NCBI GenBank assembly: GCA_030018745.1
Contig: JASEHB010000020.1
Location: 1 to 13,313, forward strand
Reading direction: 5' to 3'
DNA from: Desulfatibacillaceae bacterium
Lineage (GTDB): Bacteria; Desulfobacterota; Desulfobacteria; Desulfobacterales; Desulfatibacillaceae
Length of the DNA: 13,313 nucleotides
The notes under the pieces are model-generated. The model was given only the letters and a program-made list of their open reading frames with translations, was not told where the DNA came from and did no database searches. Below, in pieces: positions 1 through 8,336 of the stretch (positions are counted from its first letter, which is position 1; each line of letters begins with the position of its first letter). Made by a program: the position numbers and the translations under genes.

Positions 1-2
1 AG

Positions 3-3000
3 ACGGGCGGCCAGACACTTGACCTGACTGCCACCACGGTGGACGGCAACATCACGGCCACCAACGATGCTGATTTGACTGCGACCAATGTTGCGGCAGG
101 CGGGGCAGGCAGCGATGTCACCCTCACCACCACCAACGGCGGCAACATAATCATTGTGAGCGTGACCGCGGGTGACAGCATTATCATCAATGCAGACGGC
201 TCGGTGATAAGCGGCGGAGCAGGCGGTGTGGAGGTGTCCGGCGGAGCGCTTGAGATTTACGCAATCAACGGCATTGGCGATGACGGCGGAATTGCTGGAG
301 CCAACATGGCAGCAGCCCTCAAGACGGCTGTGTCCCAGTTGGCGTTGCACACCGTGACCGGCGATATCCGGGTTGTGAACACCGGTGCGCTGATCCTTGC
401 GGATGTGGACGGCATTGCACCTGCGGTTGCGGTGGAGATCACCGGCGGCGGCGTCAATGACGACATTCGTATCATGGCGGCCAGCCCGCTGACAATAAAC
501 GGCACGGTCACCAACAACGGCGGCGGCAACATCGCCCTGGCGGCTCTTGGCAACGCTGTTACCGACAACCTTACCATCAACGCGGCTGTCACAGCCACAG
601 GCGGCAGCGGCAATATTGACCTGTACGCAGGCCACGATATCCTGGTCAATGCCGATGTAACCGCAGCCAATGCAGGCAATGTCTCGGCTTACGCAGGCGA
701 GGACTGGACAGATGCCACCCTGGATCAGGACGGCCATGCCCAGGGCGACATCGTCATGGCGGCAGGTACGACCTTCCAGACGGACAGCGGCGTTATCACC
801 CTGGATGCGGCCCGCAACGCCACCATTGCCCGGCTGAATGTGGCCAACAACACCATTGCAACACCGGCAGGTGTTGTGAATGTGCTTGCCCGCACGGGCG
901 CAATACTGGATGCGGATGGCCCGGCCATCAACATCAACGCCAACACCGTCAATCTGTGGGGAGCGGCCGGCATAGGTACGGCAGCCGACCCCATCGAGAT
1001 TGAGGACGCCACACTGGTGAACCTGGCAAGCTCGGCCAACAACGCGGACATCTTTGTGGCCGAAACCTTGAACGCCGCGGCAACGGTTGTGCTAACCGCC
1101 GCAACGCTTGGGGTGGATGCTGACATTGACTTTAACCTTGTGGGTGTTGCCGGAAGCATTCTGAACCCCACGGCTGTAAACACCTTTGACGGCGGCATTG
1201 TTATCACGGCCCAGGATGCGGACATCGTGCTAAACGGTGGTGACGCAATCTTTGCCGGGGCCGGGGCACGCAGCCACCTTATAACCCAGGACATTGTTCT
1301 GACCACGCTCAACACGGGCGACATCATTCTCAACACGGGCGCAAGCGTGGCCACGGGCGACATGCTCCGGGCCGGTCTGCTGCCGCCCGAAGCTGGTTAC
1401 AGCTCGACAACCGGCAGCATCCTTCTCACCTCGGCAGGATGGGTGATGGGTGATGGCGCTGGAAACGGCGGCACGGTGGCAACGGGTGACGCCTCTGCTG
1501 ATGCAGGCATAGGGACGACTGTGGCGGCAACTTCGGGCCAGATCATTGTCAATGCAGTAAATGGAATTGAAGACATTGTGTTTGCCACTGGCTCGGCTCA
1601 AGTTATCAACGCCAACGCCAGCAGCGGCGCTGATCCTGCCTCTTCAGGCAACATCAATCTTAACGGCTCGCACATCGGGACTGCTGCAAACGCACTCTCC
1701 GTGGCTGCTGGCGTACCCACGGGCGGTACTGCAAACAACACCGGCGACCTTATTCTCACCACAACAGGCATCGGCGCTGCTGGCGACATCTATGTCACTT
1801 CAGCATCCCGCCTGGAGCTGGGCCTTATAACCACTGATGCCTCGGTGCAGACGGTGGATATACAGACCACTGGCGGTGCGGATCTTGTTAATGTGGTTGC
1901 CAACAACCTTGTGGGTGACACGGTCATCCTCACCGGCGACAGGGATGTGCTCTTTGATGCAAACTTCTCGGCAGGCGACCTCACGGTCAACGCTGGACGC
2001 ACCATAGATAATGTCACCGGCGATGAGTGGATTGAGAGCACCAATGCAGACCTGAAGCTCAACCAGACTGACATTGCCTCAACCGGCGCTTCTGCAATTG
2101 GAACGAGCGCAAGCCCGCTTCTGGTGCAGGTGCCCAATAACAGCCTGGTTATCAGCACGGTTGGCGCAGACGATGCTGGCGACATCTTTGTGCGCAGCAC
2201 CCAGGACTTGAGCCTTGGTCTTGTGACAACGGATGCGGCGACCAGCCAGACGGTTGTAATCAGCACGGCTGCCGGAAACCTTGTTAACGATGCAGCCAAT
2301 ATCCTGGCCAATGACACGGTTACGCTGAATGCTGCGGCGGATGCTCTCTTTGACGAGAACTTCACTGCCCAGGCGCTCACGGTCATTGCCGGCGGCGTAA
2401 TTGACAATGTGACGGGTGACGAGGTTCTCACCGCGCCCACAATGACGCTGACAGCGGTTGATGGCATAGGCCAGCTTGGCGACAGCCTTGATATTGTCAC
2501 CAGCACCCTTGCCGCCTCCACAACAGGCGCAAATGCAGACATCTTCCTGGCAAATGCAGCCATTGCCCCGGTAACGGCAACCCTTGCCACAGCGGGCGCG
2601 GGCGCGGACATAACCTACGACCAGACGGGCAACCAGACCCTTGGCATCACAAGCGCCACCACGGTGGACGGCAACATCATAATCACCAATGATGATGCGG
2701 CCATCACGGCAACCCTTGTAAATGCAGGCGGGGCTGCAAATGGTAATGTTTGGCTGTTTGGCGATAATGATGTGAGCGTGCTCAATGTTTCCGGCGTCAA
2801 TGATGTGGTCATTGCAGCAGACTACGACCAGTACACCGGCGGCGACCAGACCGGCGCGCTGACCCAGCTTGCAGGCGGAGCAATCGCCAGCGCCAACGGC
2901 GGGGTGTACCTCTCCGGTGCAGGCATTACCGTGAGCAATGTTACGGCAGGCGGAACCTCCACCTTTGCAGGCGCGGGCGCAATTCCGGCCCTGGCTGTTC

Positions 3001-6000
3001 CGGCGGGCATTGTGGCTGTTTCCGGTGCAGACATCAACCTGGGTGCAGGCACAATCCGCACCACGGCCAATGACGGGCTTATACTCATGAGCGCGGGCCA
3101 GGACATAAGCAGCGTTGCCACGGGCAACCCCTACGCCGGAAATGGCAACATCATCCAGGTTGCTGGCGGCAGCATTGTTACAGAGGGTGTTGATGCTCAT
3201 GTGGGCCTTGCTGCCAACGGCACTGTAACCTTAAACGGCGATGTGAACTCCACCGGCTCAACCAATGTGCTGGCAACAGACAGCATTGCTGTGAACACCA
3301 TTACTGCGGGCGGCGGCATTTACCTGGACAACGCGGTGCTCATTGACCTGGTTGTTCCGGCTGCCACGGCGAACATCGTCATCAACGGAGATCTCTACGG
3401 CGGGGCCGCCATCAACGCGGTGCAGGCCTACGCCATGAACGACATCTTTGTTAATGACAGCGTGGGCGGCCAGGGCGATGTGGTCCTCATTGCAGATGCA
3501 GACGCCTATCCGGGCAGCGCAACCGCCGGTGACAACATGGGCGACTTTGTGCAGAGCGATGGGCTTATTTACAGCAATGCAGGCGGCGTGTTCATCGGCG
3601 GCATGAATGTGGACATCCACGACGACATCTGGGTGAACGGCGCTTCGGACTTTGCCGCAGCCCTTCCCGGCGACATAGGCGATGATGCAGGCCTTGTGAT
3701 TGCAGCCGGAGGCAATGTCTTCCTGGATGCAGGCCTCATAATCACCGAGCACAATGACGGCCATGTGGCGATAGTAGCCGGAACAACCTTCGGCGGGGCA
3801 GCCTTCTTCCCCTATGATAACTGGACAAACGGCAACAGCGCCACCATCCGCCAGGATCTTATGAACACCATCCGCACAAGGGGTGCAGATACTTCCATTG
3901 ACTTCATCGCAGGCGGTGATCTGGTCTCCCTGGCCATAGATCTGGACGGCACGGTCATTGCCACCGGCGACATCACAACAATTGGTCGCGGCGATATCAA
4001 TGTTATAGACCTCACCGCAGGCAGGGACATTTACATGGACAACACCCTTACCCCTGCGGATAATCCGCTTGCAGCGGATATCAACATTGCAGGCACCCTG
4101 ATTGTGGGCGACCACTTCGGCCTGCGGGACGGCGGGCAGCTTGACGCCCTTGCTGCACGCGATTTTGTGATGTGGGGTCAGGCCCTTGTCTCGGTGTGGA
4201 ATGGCGATGCAAACATTGTTGCAGGACGCAATGCAGATATTGCCAGAATCAACCTGGCGCGGCCTGTGGGCAACAGCACTTCAGTGAACATCACAGCCGG
4301 TGCTGATGCGGCTCTGGTGGATGGCTTCATCCGCAACTCCAACAATGCGGTTGTCAATGTTGTGGCCGATAACCTCAACATGCTGGCCACAACGGGCATA
4401 GGCGAGGACGCCACGGCTGACGACAGGATTATCCGCACTGCGGTGACCAACCTCCAGGCCCAGACACTGGTTGGCGATATCTACATCATCGAGCAGGACG
4501 GCCTCACCCTGACGGTTGCCGGACCTCTGGCATGGCATCTTGCAGGCGCTGGCCTCTACACGGGTGATGGCTCCATCACCCTTGAAACCGGCAAGACTCT
4601 GGACGCGCAGACCAATGACGCGGCCATCGTGGCGATGGACAGCGCAAACAACGGCGGCACCTCCATCACCATAAAGGTGGCTGATGGAAACGCCCGCCTG
4701 CACAATGTGACAGCAGTTGACAGCAGCGCAGCCCCCTGGGACGCAACGGTAACGGTCAACGCCAAGGGCGACATAATGACCGAGGCTGGTTCACGCATCA
4801 CGGCGGACAATGTGCGGCTCACGGCTGTAAACGGAATGAATGTTGACACCACAAGCGTCAACATAACCGCCGCCAACACGGGCAACGGCGACATTGTCAT
4901 CCGTGACAACGCAGCCCATGTCCATGCAGGTGGGCTTGTGACAATCTACGACAACGGCATAGCCGCTGAAAACGATGGCAATATCAATGTGACCGTGGGC
5001 AATGCGGGTGTGGGCAGGCTGCTTGTGAACGCTCCTGTGCAGACCAAGGGTACAGGCAATGTCACCCTTACCTCGCATCAGGACATGACCCTTGAGGCCC
5101 GCATATCTTCAGGCGGAACCATTGATCTTACAAGCCTCAACACCAACATAAACCTTGGCGATGATGTGGACGGCTTTGGAACGGTAACCTTCCACAGCCC
5201 GGTTCGCCTTGTCAGCGCCCTGGCCCAGGAAACATCCTTTGTAACCAGCCGCAACGGCAATGTTGTCTTTGATGGCACCATTGACGGAGACGGCGTGGGC
5301 GGCAACCTTGCCCGCAACCTGACGGTGGATGCAGCAGACGGCATGGCCATCTTCAACGGCAACATTGGCGTGGCAAGCCCGGTTGGCACACTCACCGTGG
5401 CGGCTGCACGCGGCATAAACCTCAATGCCAATGTGGGTACTGTGGGAGCTGCCGGAGCCAATGTGGTGAAGTTTGAAAGCGATGTGCTTGTGGGCAACCC
5501 GGCTCCTGGCGCAGAGCGCATTGTCAATGCTACAACCAGCGCATCTTTTGACCAGGACCTTTCCGGTGCTTACGATGTGCACATCCTTGCAGGCGGCTTT
5601 GTTTCCCTTAACACCGTGGGCAACGGCGACAACCTCACACAGCTTAATGTGGATACGCCCAACCTGCGGCTCTGGGGCAATATGGCAGTGGACGGCAGCA
5701 TCCTGCTGGATGGCGCCATTATCACCACGCTTATGGACAATGTGAGCATGGACACCACGGGCGCGGCCCTGGGTGATGACATCCTGTTCGCCAACCTCAC
5801 CGGCAACAAGGGCCTTACCATAAAGGCCGGGAATGCGGATGTGGTGTTCGGCAGGGCAGGCGGCACGGACTATGTCACGAACCTGGACAGCCTCAATGTA
5901 ATCAACTCCAACACCATCACCGTCAATTCGGCGGTGGATATGCCCGGCTCCATTGCCTTCACGGCCAATGCAAACCAGGCGGGCGCTGTGGACATCAACG

Positions 6001-7865
6001 CTCCAATCGGCCTCAACGGCCATCTGGCGCTGGGTGCGGCCATCCGGCCTGCATCCCTCACAGTAACCACGCCGGGCGGGGCGCTTGCATCCACAACCCT
6101 GGGCGCGGATGTCTCCACCAAGGGCAACATGACCTTCCTGGATGCCGTGGTGGTGGATGTTTCCAACCGCACCCTGGCCTCATGGGAAGGCAACATAACC
6201 TTCCATGAGAATCTGGACACGGATGGAACGCCCTACACGCTGGTTCTTAACGCGACCAACAATGGATTGGCCAACGGAATACCTGTGGGTGCTGTCCGGC
6301 TCAACGATGTGGGCCAGAACAACCCCTTCGGCTTGCTGGATGTCAACGCTCTGTCAGCAGAGCTTACCGGCGACATCAAGATCAACGGCAATGTGGACTT
6401 TGACGGCGCTGTCACCACAAGGCTCAAGACCGATGTCTTTGTGGACATAACCGATGCTCCTGTGAACTCGCGTGTGGTCTTCAACACCATTGACGGCGGC
6501 CACAGGCTCACCATTGACGCCCAGAGCAACTTCGGCACGGCGAACAATGTTGTGTTCCTTGGCAACATAACCCAGCTCACGGGCCTCACGGCGGATGCCT
6601 CCAATGATGTGACCTTTGGCAACGCGGCAGCGGTCGCGCCCAACGGCGGCATCATCGTCAACATCCCCGGCGCTGTGGTTGCACGGGCTGACAACGACAT
6701 CCGGCTGGTTCCCGGCGGCATAATGGTGGTCGGCGGCGGTGTTCGCATGGAAGCAAATAACGACATACACATTGACGGCGACATTGTGACAAGCGGCGAC
6801 AGCCGTCTGCGCCTGCTTGCAGATGCAGACACAGACGGTGCTGGCGACCTGAACATCGGCCAGAACTGGATGTCCACCCTTGTAACAACGGCAGCCCCGC
6901 AAAACCGCCTGGATTACGCAATGATCCTGCAGGGCAACAATGTGCGTGTGGGCGGCACACTGCCCAACTCCGGCGCAGCGATAATCACCCTGGGCGGCGG
7001 CAGCATGAAGCTTGATGTGAACCCGAACAACACCACGCCCGGCAACTACTACGGCTTTGCCAACGGCGTGATGCATGCAACCGGCATACTGAACCTGGAT
7101 CCGCCGGATAACGCTTATATCAACAGCGAAATCCGCGAAGGTCACTTTGTACGGGTGGAAGCATGGCGCGATGTGTTCGTGTGGGCGCCCATATTCGGCA
7201 CCAATGTTAGCATAGAGTCTGACCTGGACCGCGGTATTGATCCTGCCAAGCCCGGCGCTCTTGGTAATTTTGGCGACATCTGGGTCTGCTCCAATGTCAC
7301 GGCGCGGCAGAATGTCATTCTTAACTCCAACCTGGGCAGCATCTTCGGATGCCCCGGAATGCACATGATAACTTCGGGCAACAGCACCAGTCTGTCAGGT
7401 GCGCTCATTGGTACGCTGCAATACCCCCTCAATGTGACGGTGGGCGGCACGCTTTACATCAATGCTACCAGCCATCTGTTGGGGATTTCCGGTGTGTTGA
7501 ACGGAACTGCCAATGATATTGACATCACGCCCACCACTCCGGGCCTCATTATCTTCAACGGCATTAGCGTTGACCACCGCGGGCCTATAGCAATGGACTT
7601 CAAGGCCGCCAGGACCATGAGCGGCATGAGCATGTATGTTGGCACGGAGTTGATGGGTATGCTGGAGCGCCTGCGCGAGGACAGGACTGAATACTACAAT
7701 GGCGGAAAGCCTTGGGACAGCACCCTCATGGAACTGGAGTCACGGATCGATATCCTTGGCGACTCCATGTACGCGCCCTACGCAGACCTCTTGAGCGATG
7801 TACGGCCCTGCACCTGGGACGAATGGAAGGCCGAGCTTGAGGCAAACGAGGCAGGCTCCAAGTAA
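3..7865 (+). CDS. Giant repetitive surface exoprotein, filamentous-haemagglutinin-like (5' end outside window)
   Basis: The frame is open from base 3 to a TAA at 7863-7865, giving 2,620 codons. The first codons already read as repeat sequence (TGGQTLDLTATTVDGNI), so the true start lies upstream; the GTG at 39 is internal. The protein is a long series of degenerate repeats rich in D, N, G, A, T, V and I, with motifs such as GDIxV, NxLTVNA and xGxITLxxxG. This is typical of parallel beta-helix exoproteins secreted by the two-partner route. Lys and Arg are very scarce, so it should be strongly acidic. Counting from base 3, all three cysteines lie near the end (about residues 2429, 2450 and 2603). 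The last ~90 residues differ: a Met-rich stretch (TMSGMSMYVGTELMGMLERL) and then a charged tail ending AELEANEAGSK. I see no autotransporter barrel, LPXTG or PEP-CTERM signal at the C-terminus. The signal peptide and any TPS domain would be off the window. Adhesion or matrix function is inferred from architecture only. It could also be an S-layer-like protein. Confidence 0.85.
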   Translation, partial: TGGQTLDLTATTVDGNITATNDADLTATNVAAGGAGSDVTLTTTNGGNIIIVSVTAGDSIIINADGSVISGGAGGVEVSGGALEIYAINGIGDDGGIAGANMAAALKTAVSQLALHTVTGDIRVVNTGALILADVDGIAPAVAVEITGGGVNDDIRIMAASPLTINGTVTNNGGGNIALAALGNAVTDNLTINAAVTATGGSGNIDLYAGHDILVNADVTAANAGNVSAYAGEDWTDATLDQDGHAQGDIVMAAGTTFQTDSGVITLDAARNATIARLNVANNTIATPAGVVNVLARTGAILDADGPAININANTVNLWGAAGIGTAADPIEIEDATLVNLASSANNADIFVAETLNAAATVVLTAATLGVDADIDFNLVGVAGSILNPTAVNTFDGGIVITAQDADIVLNGGDAIFAGAGARSHLITQDIVLTTLNTGDIILNTGASVATGDMLRAGLLPPEAGYSSTTGSILLTSAGWVMGDGAGNGGTVATGDASADAGIGTTVAATSGQIIVNAVNGIEDIVFATGSAQVINANASSGADPASSGNINLNGSHIGTAANALSVAAGVPTGGTANNTGDLILTTTGIGAAGDIYVTSASRLELGLITTDASVQTVDIQTTGGADLVNVVANNLVGDTVILTGDRDVLFDANFSAGDLTVNAGRTIDNVTGDEWIESTNADLKLNQTDIASTGASAIGTSASPLLVQVPNNSLVISTVGADDAGDIFVRSTQDLSLGLVTTDAATSQTVVISTAAGNLVNDAANILANDTVTLNAAADALFDENFTAQALTVIAGGVIDNVTGDEVLTAPTMTLTAVDGIGQLGDSLDIVTSTLAASTTGANADIFLANAAIAPVTATLATAGAGADITYDQTGNQTLGITSATTVDGNIIITNDDAAITATLVNAGGAANGNVWLFGDNDVSVLNVSGVNDVVIAADYDQYTGGDQTGALTQLAGGAIASANGGVYLSGAGITVSNVTAGGTSTFAGAGAIPALAVPAGIVAVSGADINLGAGTIRTTANDGLILMSAGQDISSVATGNPYAGNGNIIQVAGGSIVTEGVDAHVGLAANGTVTLNGDVNSTGSTNVLATDSIAVNTITAGGGIYLDNAVLIDLVVPAATANIVINGDLYGGAAINAVQAYAMNDIFVNDSVGGQGDVVLIADADAYPGSATAGDNMGDFVQSDGLIYSNAGGVFIGGMNVDIHDDIWVNGASDFAAALPGDIGDDAGLVIAAGGNVFLDAGLIITEHNDGHVAIVAGTTFGGAAFFPYDNWTNGNSATIRQDLMNTIRTRGADTSIDFIAGGDLVSLAIDLDGTVIATGDITTIGRGDINVIDLTAGRDIYMDNTLTPADNPLAADINIAGTLIVGDHFGLRDGGQLDALAARDFVMWGQALVSVWNGDANIVAGRNADIARINLARPVGNSTSVNITAGADAALVDGFIRNSNNAVVNVVADNLNMLATTGIGEDATADDRIIRTAVTNLQAQTLVGDIYIIEQDGLTLTVAGPLAWHLAGAGLYTGDGSITLETGKTLDAQTNDAAIVAMDSANNGGTSITIKVADGNARLHNVTAVDSSAAPWDATVTVNAKGDIMTEAGSRITADNVRLTAVNGMNVDTTSVNITAANTGNGDIVIRDNAAHVHAGGLVTIYDNGIAAENDGNINVTVGNAGVGRLLVNAPVQTKGTGNVTLTSHQDMTLEARISSGGTIDLTSLNTNINLGDDVDGFGTVTFHSPVRLVSALAQETSFVTSRNGNVVFDGTIDGDGVGGNLARNLTVDAADGMAIFNGNIGVASPVGTLTVAAARGINLNANVGTVGAAGANVVKFESDVLVGNPAPGAERIVNATTSASFDQDLSGAYDVHILAGGFVSLNTVGNGDNLTQLNVDTPNLRLWGNMAVDGSILLDGAIITTLMDNVSMDTTGAALGDDILFANLTGNKGLTIKAGNADVVFGRAGGTDYVTNLDSLNVINSNTITVNSAVDMPGSIAFTANANQAGAVDINAPIGLNGHLALGAAIRPASLTVTTPGGALASTTLGADVSTKGNMTFLDAVVVDVSNRTLASWEGNITFHENLDTDGTPYTLVLNATNNGLANGIPVGAVRLNDVGQNNPFGLLDVNALSAELTGDIKINGNVDFDGAVTTRLKTDVFVDITDAPVNSRVVFNTIDGGHRLTIDAQSNFGTANNVVFLGNITQLTGLTADASNDVTFGNAAAVAPNGGIIVNIPGAVVARADNDIRLVPGGIMVVGGGVRMEANNDIHIDGDIVTSGDSRLRLLADADTDGAGDLNIGQNWMSTLVTTAAPQNRLDYAMILQGNNVRVGGTLPNSGAAIITLGGGSMKLDVNPNNTTPGNYYGFANGVMHATGILNLDPPDNAYINSEIREGHFVRVEAWRDVFVWAPIFGTNVSIESDLDRGIDPAKPGALGNFGDIWVCSNVTARQNVILNSNLGSIFGCPGMHMITSGNSTSLSGALIGTLQYPLNVTVGGTLYINATSHLLGISGVLNGTANDIDITPTTPGLIIFNGISVDHRGPIAMDFKAARTMSGMSMYVGTELMGMLERLREDRTEYYNGGKPWDSTLMELESRIDILGDSMYAPYADLLSDVRPCTWDEWKAELEANEAGSK
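270..7490 (+). repeat. Dispersed GIGT...PL...GDIFV module of the exoprotein (at least seven degenerate copies)
   Basis: A recurring module starts with (G/A/H)IG, often followed by T, then a few polar residues, a PL/PI/AL step, a hydrophobic strand and a (G/A)DI(F/Y)V strand. Copies begin near 270 (GIGDD ... GDIRV at 360), 969 (GIGTAADPI ... ADIFV), 1671 (HIGTAANAL ... GDIYV at 1782), 2094 (AIGTSASPL ... GDIFV at 2178), 2463 (GIGQLGDSL ... ADIFL), 4395 (GIGEDATAD ... GDIYI at 4473) and 7407 (IGTLQYPLNVTVGGTLYI). From general knowledge such modules are common in bacterial two-partner exoproteins and probably form a few coils of a beta-helix. The boundaries given cover the whole span over which copies are scattered; other repeat types fill the gaps. 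Confidence 0.6.
1734..2525 (+). repeat. Two tandem 132-residue repeats inside the exoprotein
   Basis: Copy 1 is about 1734-2129 and copy 2 about 2130-2525. Landmarks recur exactly 396 nt apart: GDIYV at 1782 against GDIFV at 2178, and IDNVTGDE with its Asp codon at 2007 against 2403. Matching segments in order are LGLITTDA / LGLVTTDA, VANNLVGDTV / AANILANDTV, VLFDANFSAGDLTV / ALFDENFTAQALTV and IDNVTGDE in both. The constant register over this span argues for a duplication of a unit that has since diverged, not chance low-complexity similarity. Copy boundaries are approximate. Confidence 0.8.
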
Positions 7866-7894
7866 GCAAAACAGGCCATAACCTGTAAACGCAA

Positions 7895-7937
7895 TAAGCC
7901 GGGGGAGGAAATTTCCTCCCCCGGCTTAATTGTTTTT
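7895..7937 (+). terminator. Intrinsic terminator of the exoprotein gene
   Basis: Bases 7895-7911 and 7912-7928 form a perfect 17-bp inverted repeat with no spacer; a real hairpin would open about four central A/T bases as its loop. The stem core is GC-rich (GCCGGGGGAGG) and is followed on the + strand by TTAATTGTTTTT up to 7937. It begins 29 bp after the exoprotein stop codon. On the minus strand the hairpin is followed by ATTGCGTTT, a weaker U-tract, so it may only partly stop transcripts coming from purF. Confidence 0.88.
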
Positions 7938-8001
7938 GCAAGCCAAGAGCGTCAGGTCGGTTGGCAGGGCTGAAAGTTCCCGGCGAATCTTCCTTAAGCT
8001 T

Positions 8002-8071
8002 TTGAGTGCTATGGGGGGAAATGCGCAAGAACCACTCAACCTACCCTTGGCGTACAGGGCGGTTCCAGGGA
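8002..8071 (+). repeat. Intergenic mosaic repeat, module A (hairpin plus GGGCGG box)
   Basis: TTGAGTG at 8002-8008 pairs with CACTCAA at 8033-8039, closing a 24-nt loop. The right arm runs into CAACCTAC (8037-8044), and after a 10-nt spacer comes CAGGGCGGTTCCAGGG (8055-8070). The order hairpin, CCTAC, spacer, GGGCGG box is the same as in module B. It is followed by GGGCAAGGCGCACGAGCGA, which resembles the sequence after the third box. The function is unknown; it looks like a REP-type or small non-autonomous repeat. Confidence 0.55.
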
Positions 8072-8145
8072 GCCGTGGGCAAGGCGCACGAGCGAAGAAT
8101 GAGGGAGTGTAGAGTGTACGAGGAAAAAGGAAACGGATTTTTTTG

Positions 8146-8200
8146 TTGGGCTACGCTAAAGCTATCCCAACCTACGGCAGAGTGCAGGGCGGGTCCAGGG
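8146..8200 (+). repeat. Intergenic mosaic repeat, module B (hairpin plus GGGCGG box)
   Basis: TTGGG at 8146-8150 pairs with CCCAA at 8166-8170. Additional pairing inside (TA/TA and GCT/AGC with one mismatch and one bulge) leaves a tiny AA loop. The right arm continues into CAACCTAC (8168-8175), a 9-nt spacer, and GTGCAGGGCGGGTCCAGGG at 8182-8200. The stem sequence differs from module A although the flanking boxes match, so the pairing appears to be conserved more than the bases. Confidence 0.55.
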
Positions 8201-8226
8201 TTTTGTTTTTCCCTTCAACCACCAGC

Positions 8227-8311
8227 GTGCAGGGCGGGTCCAGGGAAAGGAGAGCAAGGCGCGCAAGCTGGGCAAGGACGAGGTGTACTTATTGTACATC
8301 GAGCTCCTTGC
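8227..8311 (+). repeat. Third GGGCGG box with a GTAC-centred hairpin
   Basis: GTGCAGGGCGGGTCCAGGG recurs at 8227-8245, identical over 19 bp to the box at 8182-8200 and 45 bp from it. Downstream is a long imperfect hairpin. GCAAGGA (8272-8278) pairs with TCCTTGC (8305-8311). GTGTAC (8283-8288) pairs with GTACAT (8294-8299) around the loop TTATT, with an asymmetric internal loop between the two helices. The segment GCAAGGCGC just before it matches the segment after box A, so modules A and C share more than the box. Confidence 0.55.
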
Positions 8312-8336
8312 ACAGCGCAGCGCAACACAGCTATCG

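Noticed and set aside
39..41. GTG as the start codon of the exoprotein
   Set aside because: The frame is open upstream to the window edge and already encodes repeat sequence that aligns with an internal segment near 2620-2700. There is no ribosome site before it.
2079..3200. Long minus-strand open frames opposite the exoprotein (also 3258-4115, 5109-6023 and 6354-7364)
   Set aside because: They have Cys/His/Arg-rich shadow compositions with no recognisable domain. They arise because the codon bias of the GC-rich repetitive gene leaves few stops on the other strand.
8135..8170. Hairpin with T-run as a terminator
   Set aside because: On the + strand the T-run precedes the hairpin, and on the - strand an A-run follows it. 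Neither gives the hairpin-then-U order of an intrinsic terminator.
8182..8245. CRISPR-like repeat pair
   Set aside because: There are only two identical 19-bp units with a 26-bp spacer and a third degenerate copy at irregular distance. The array has no regularity and no cas gene is present.
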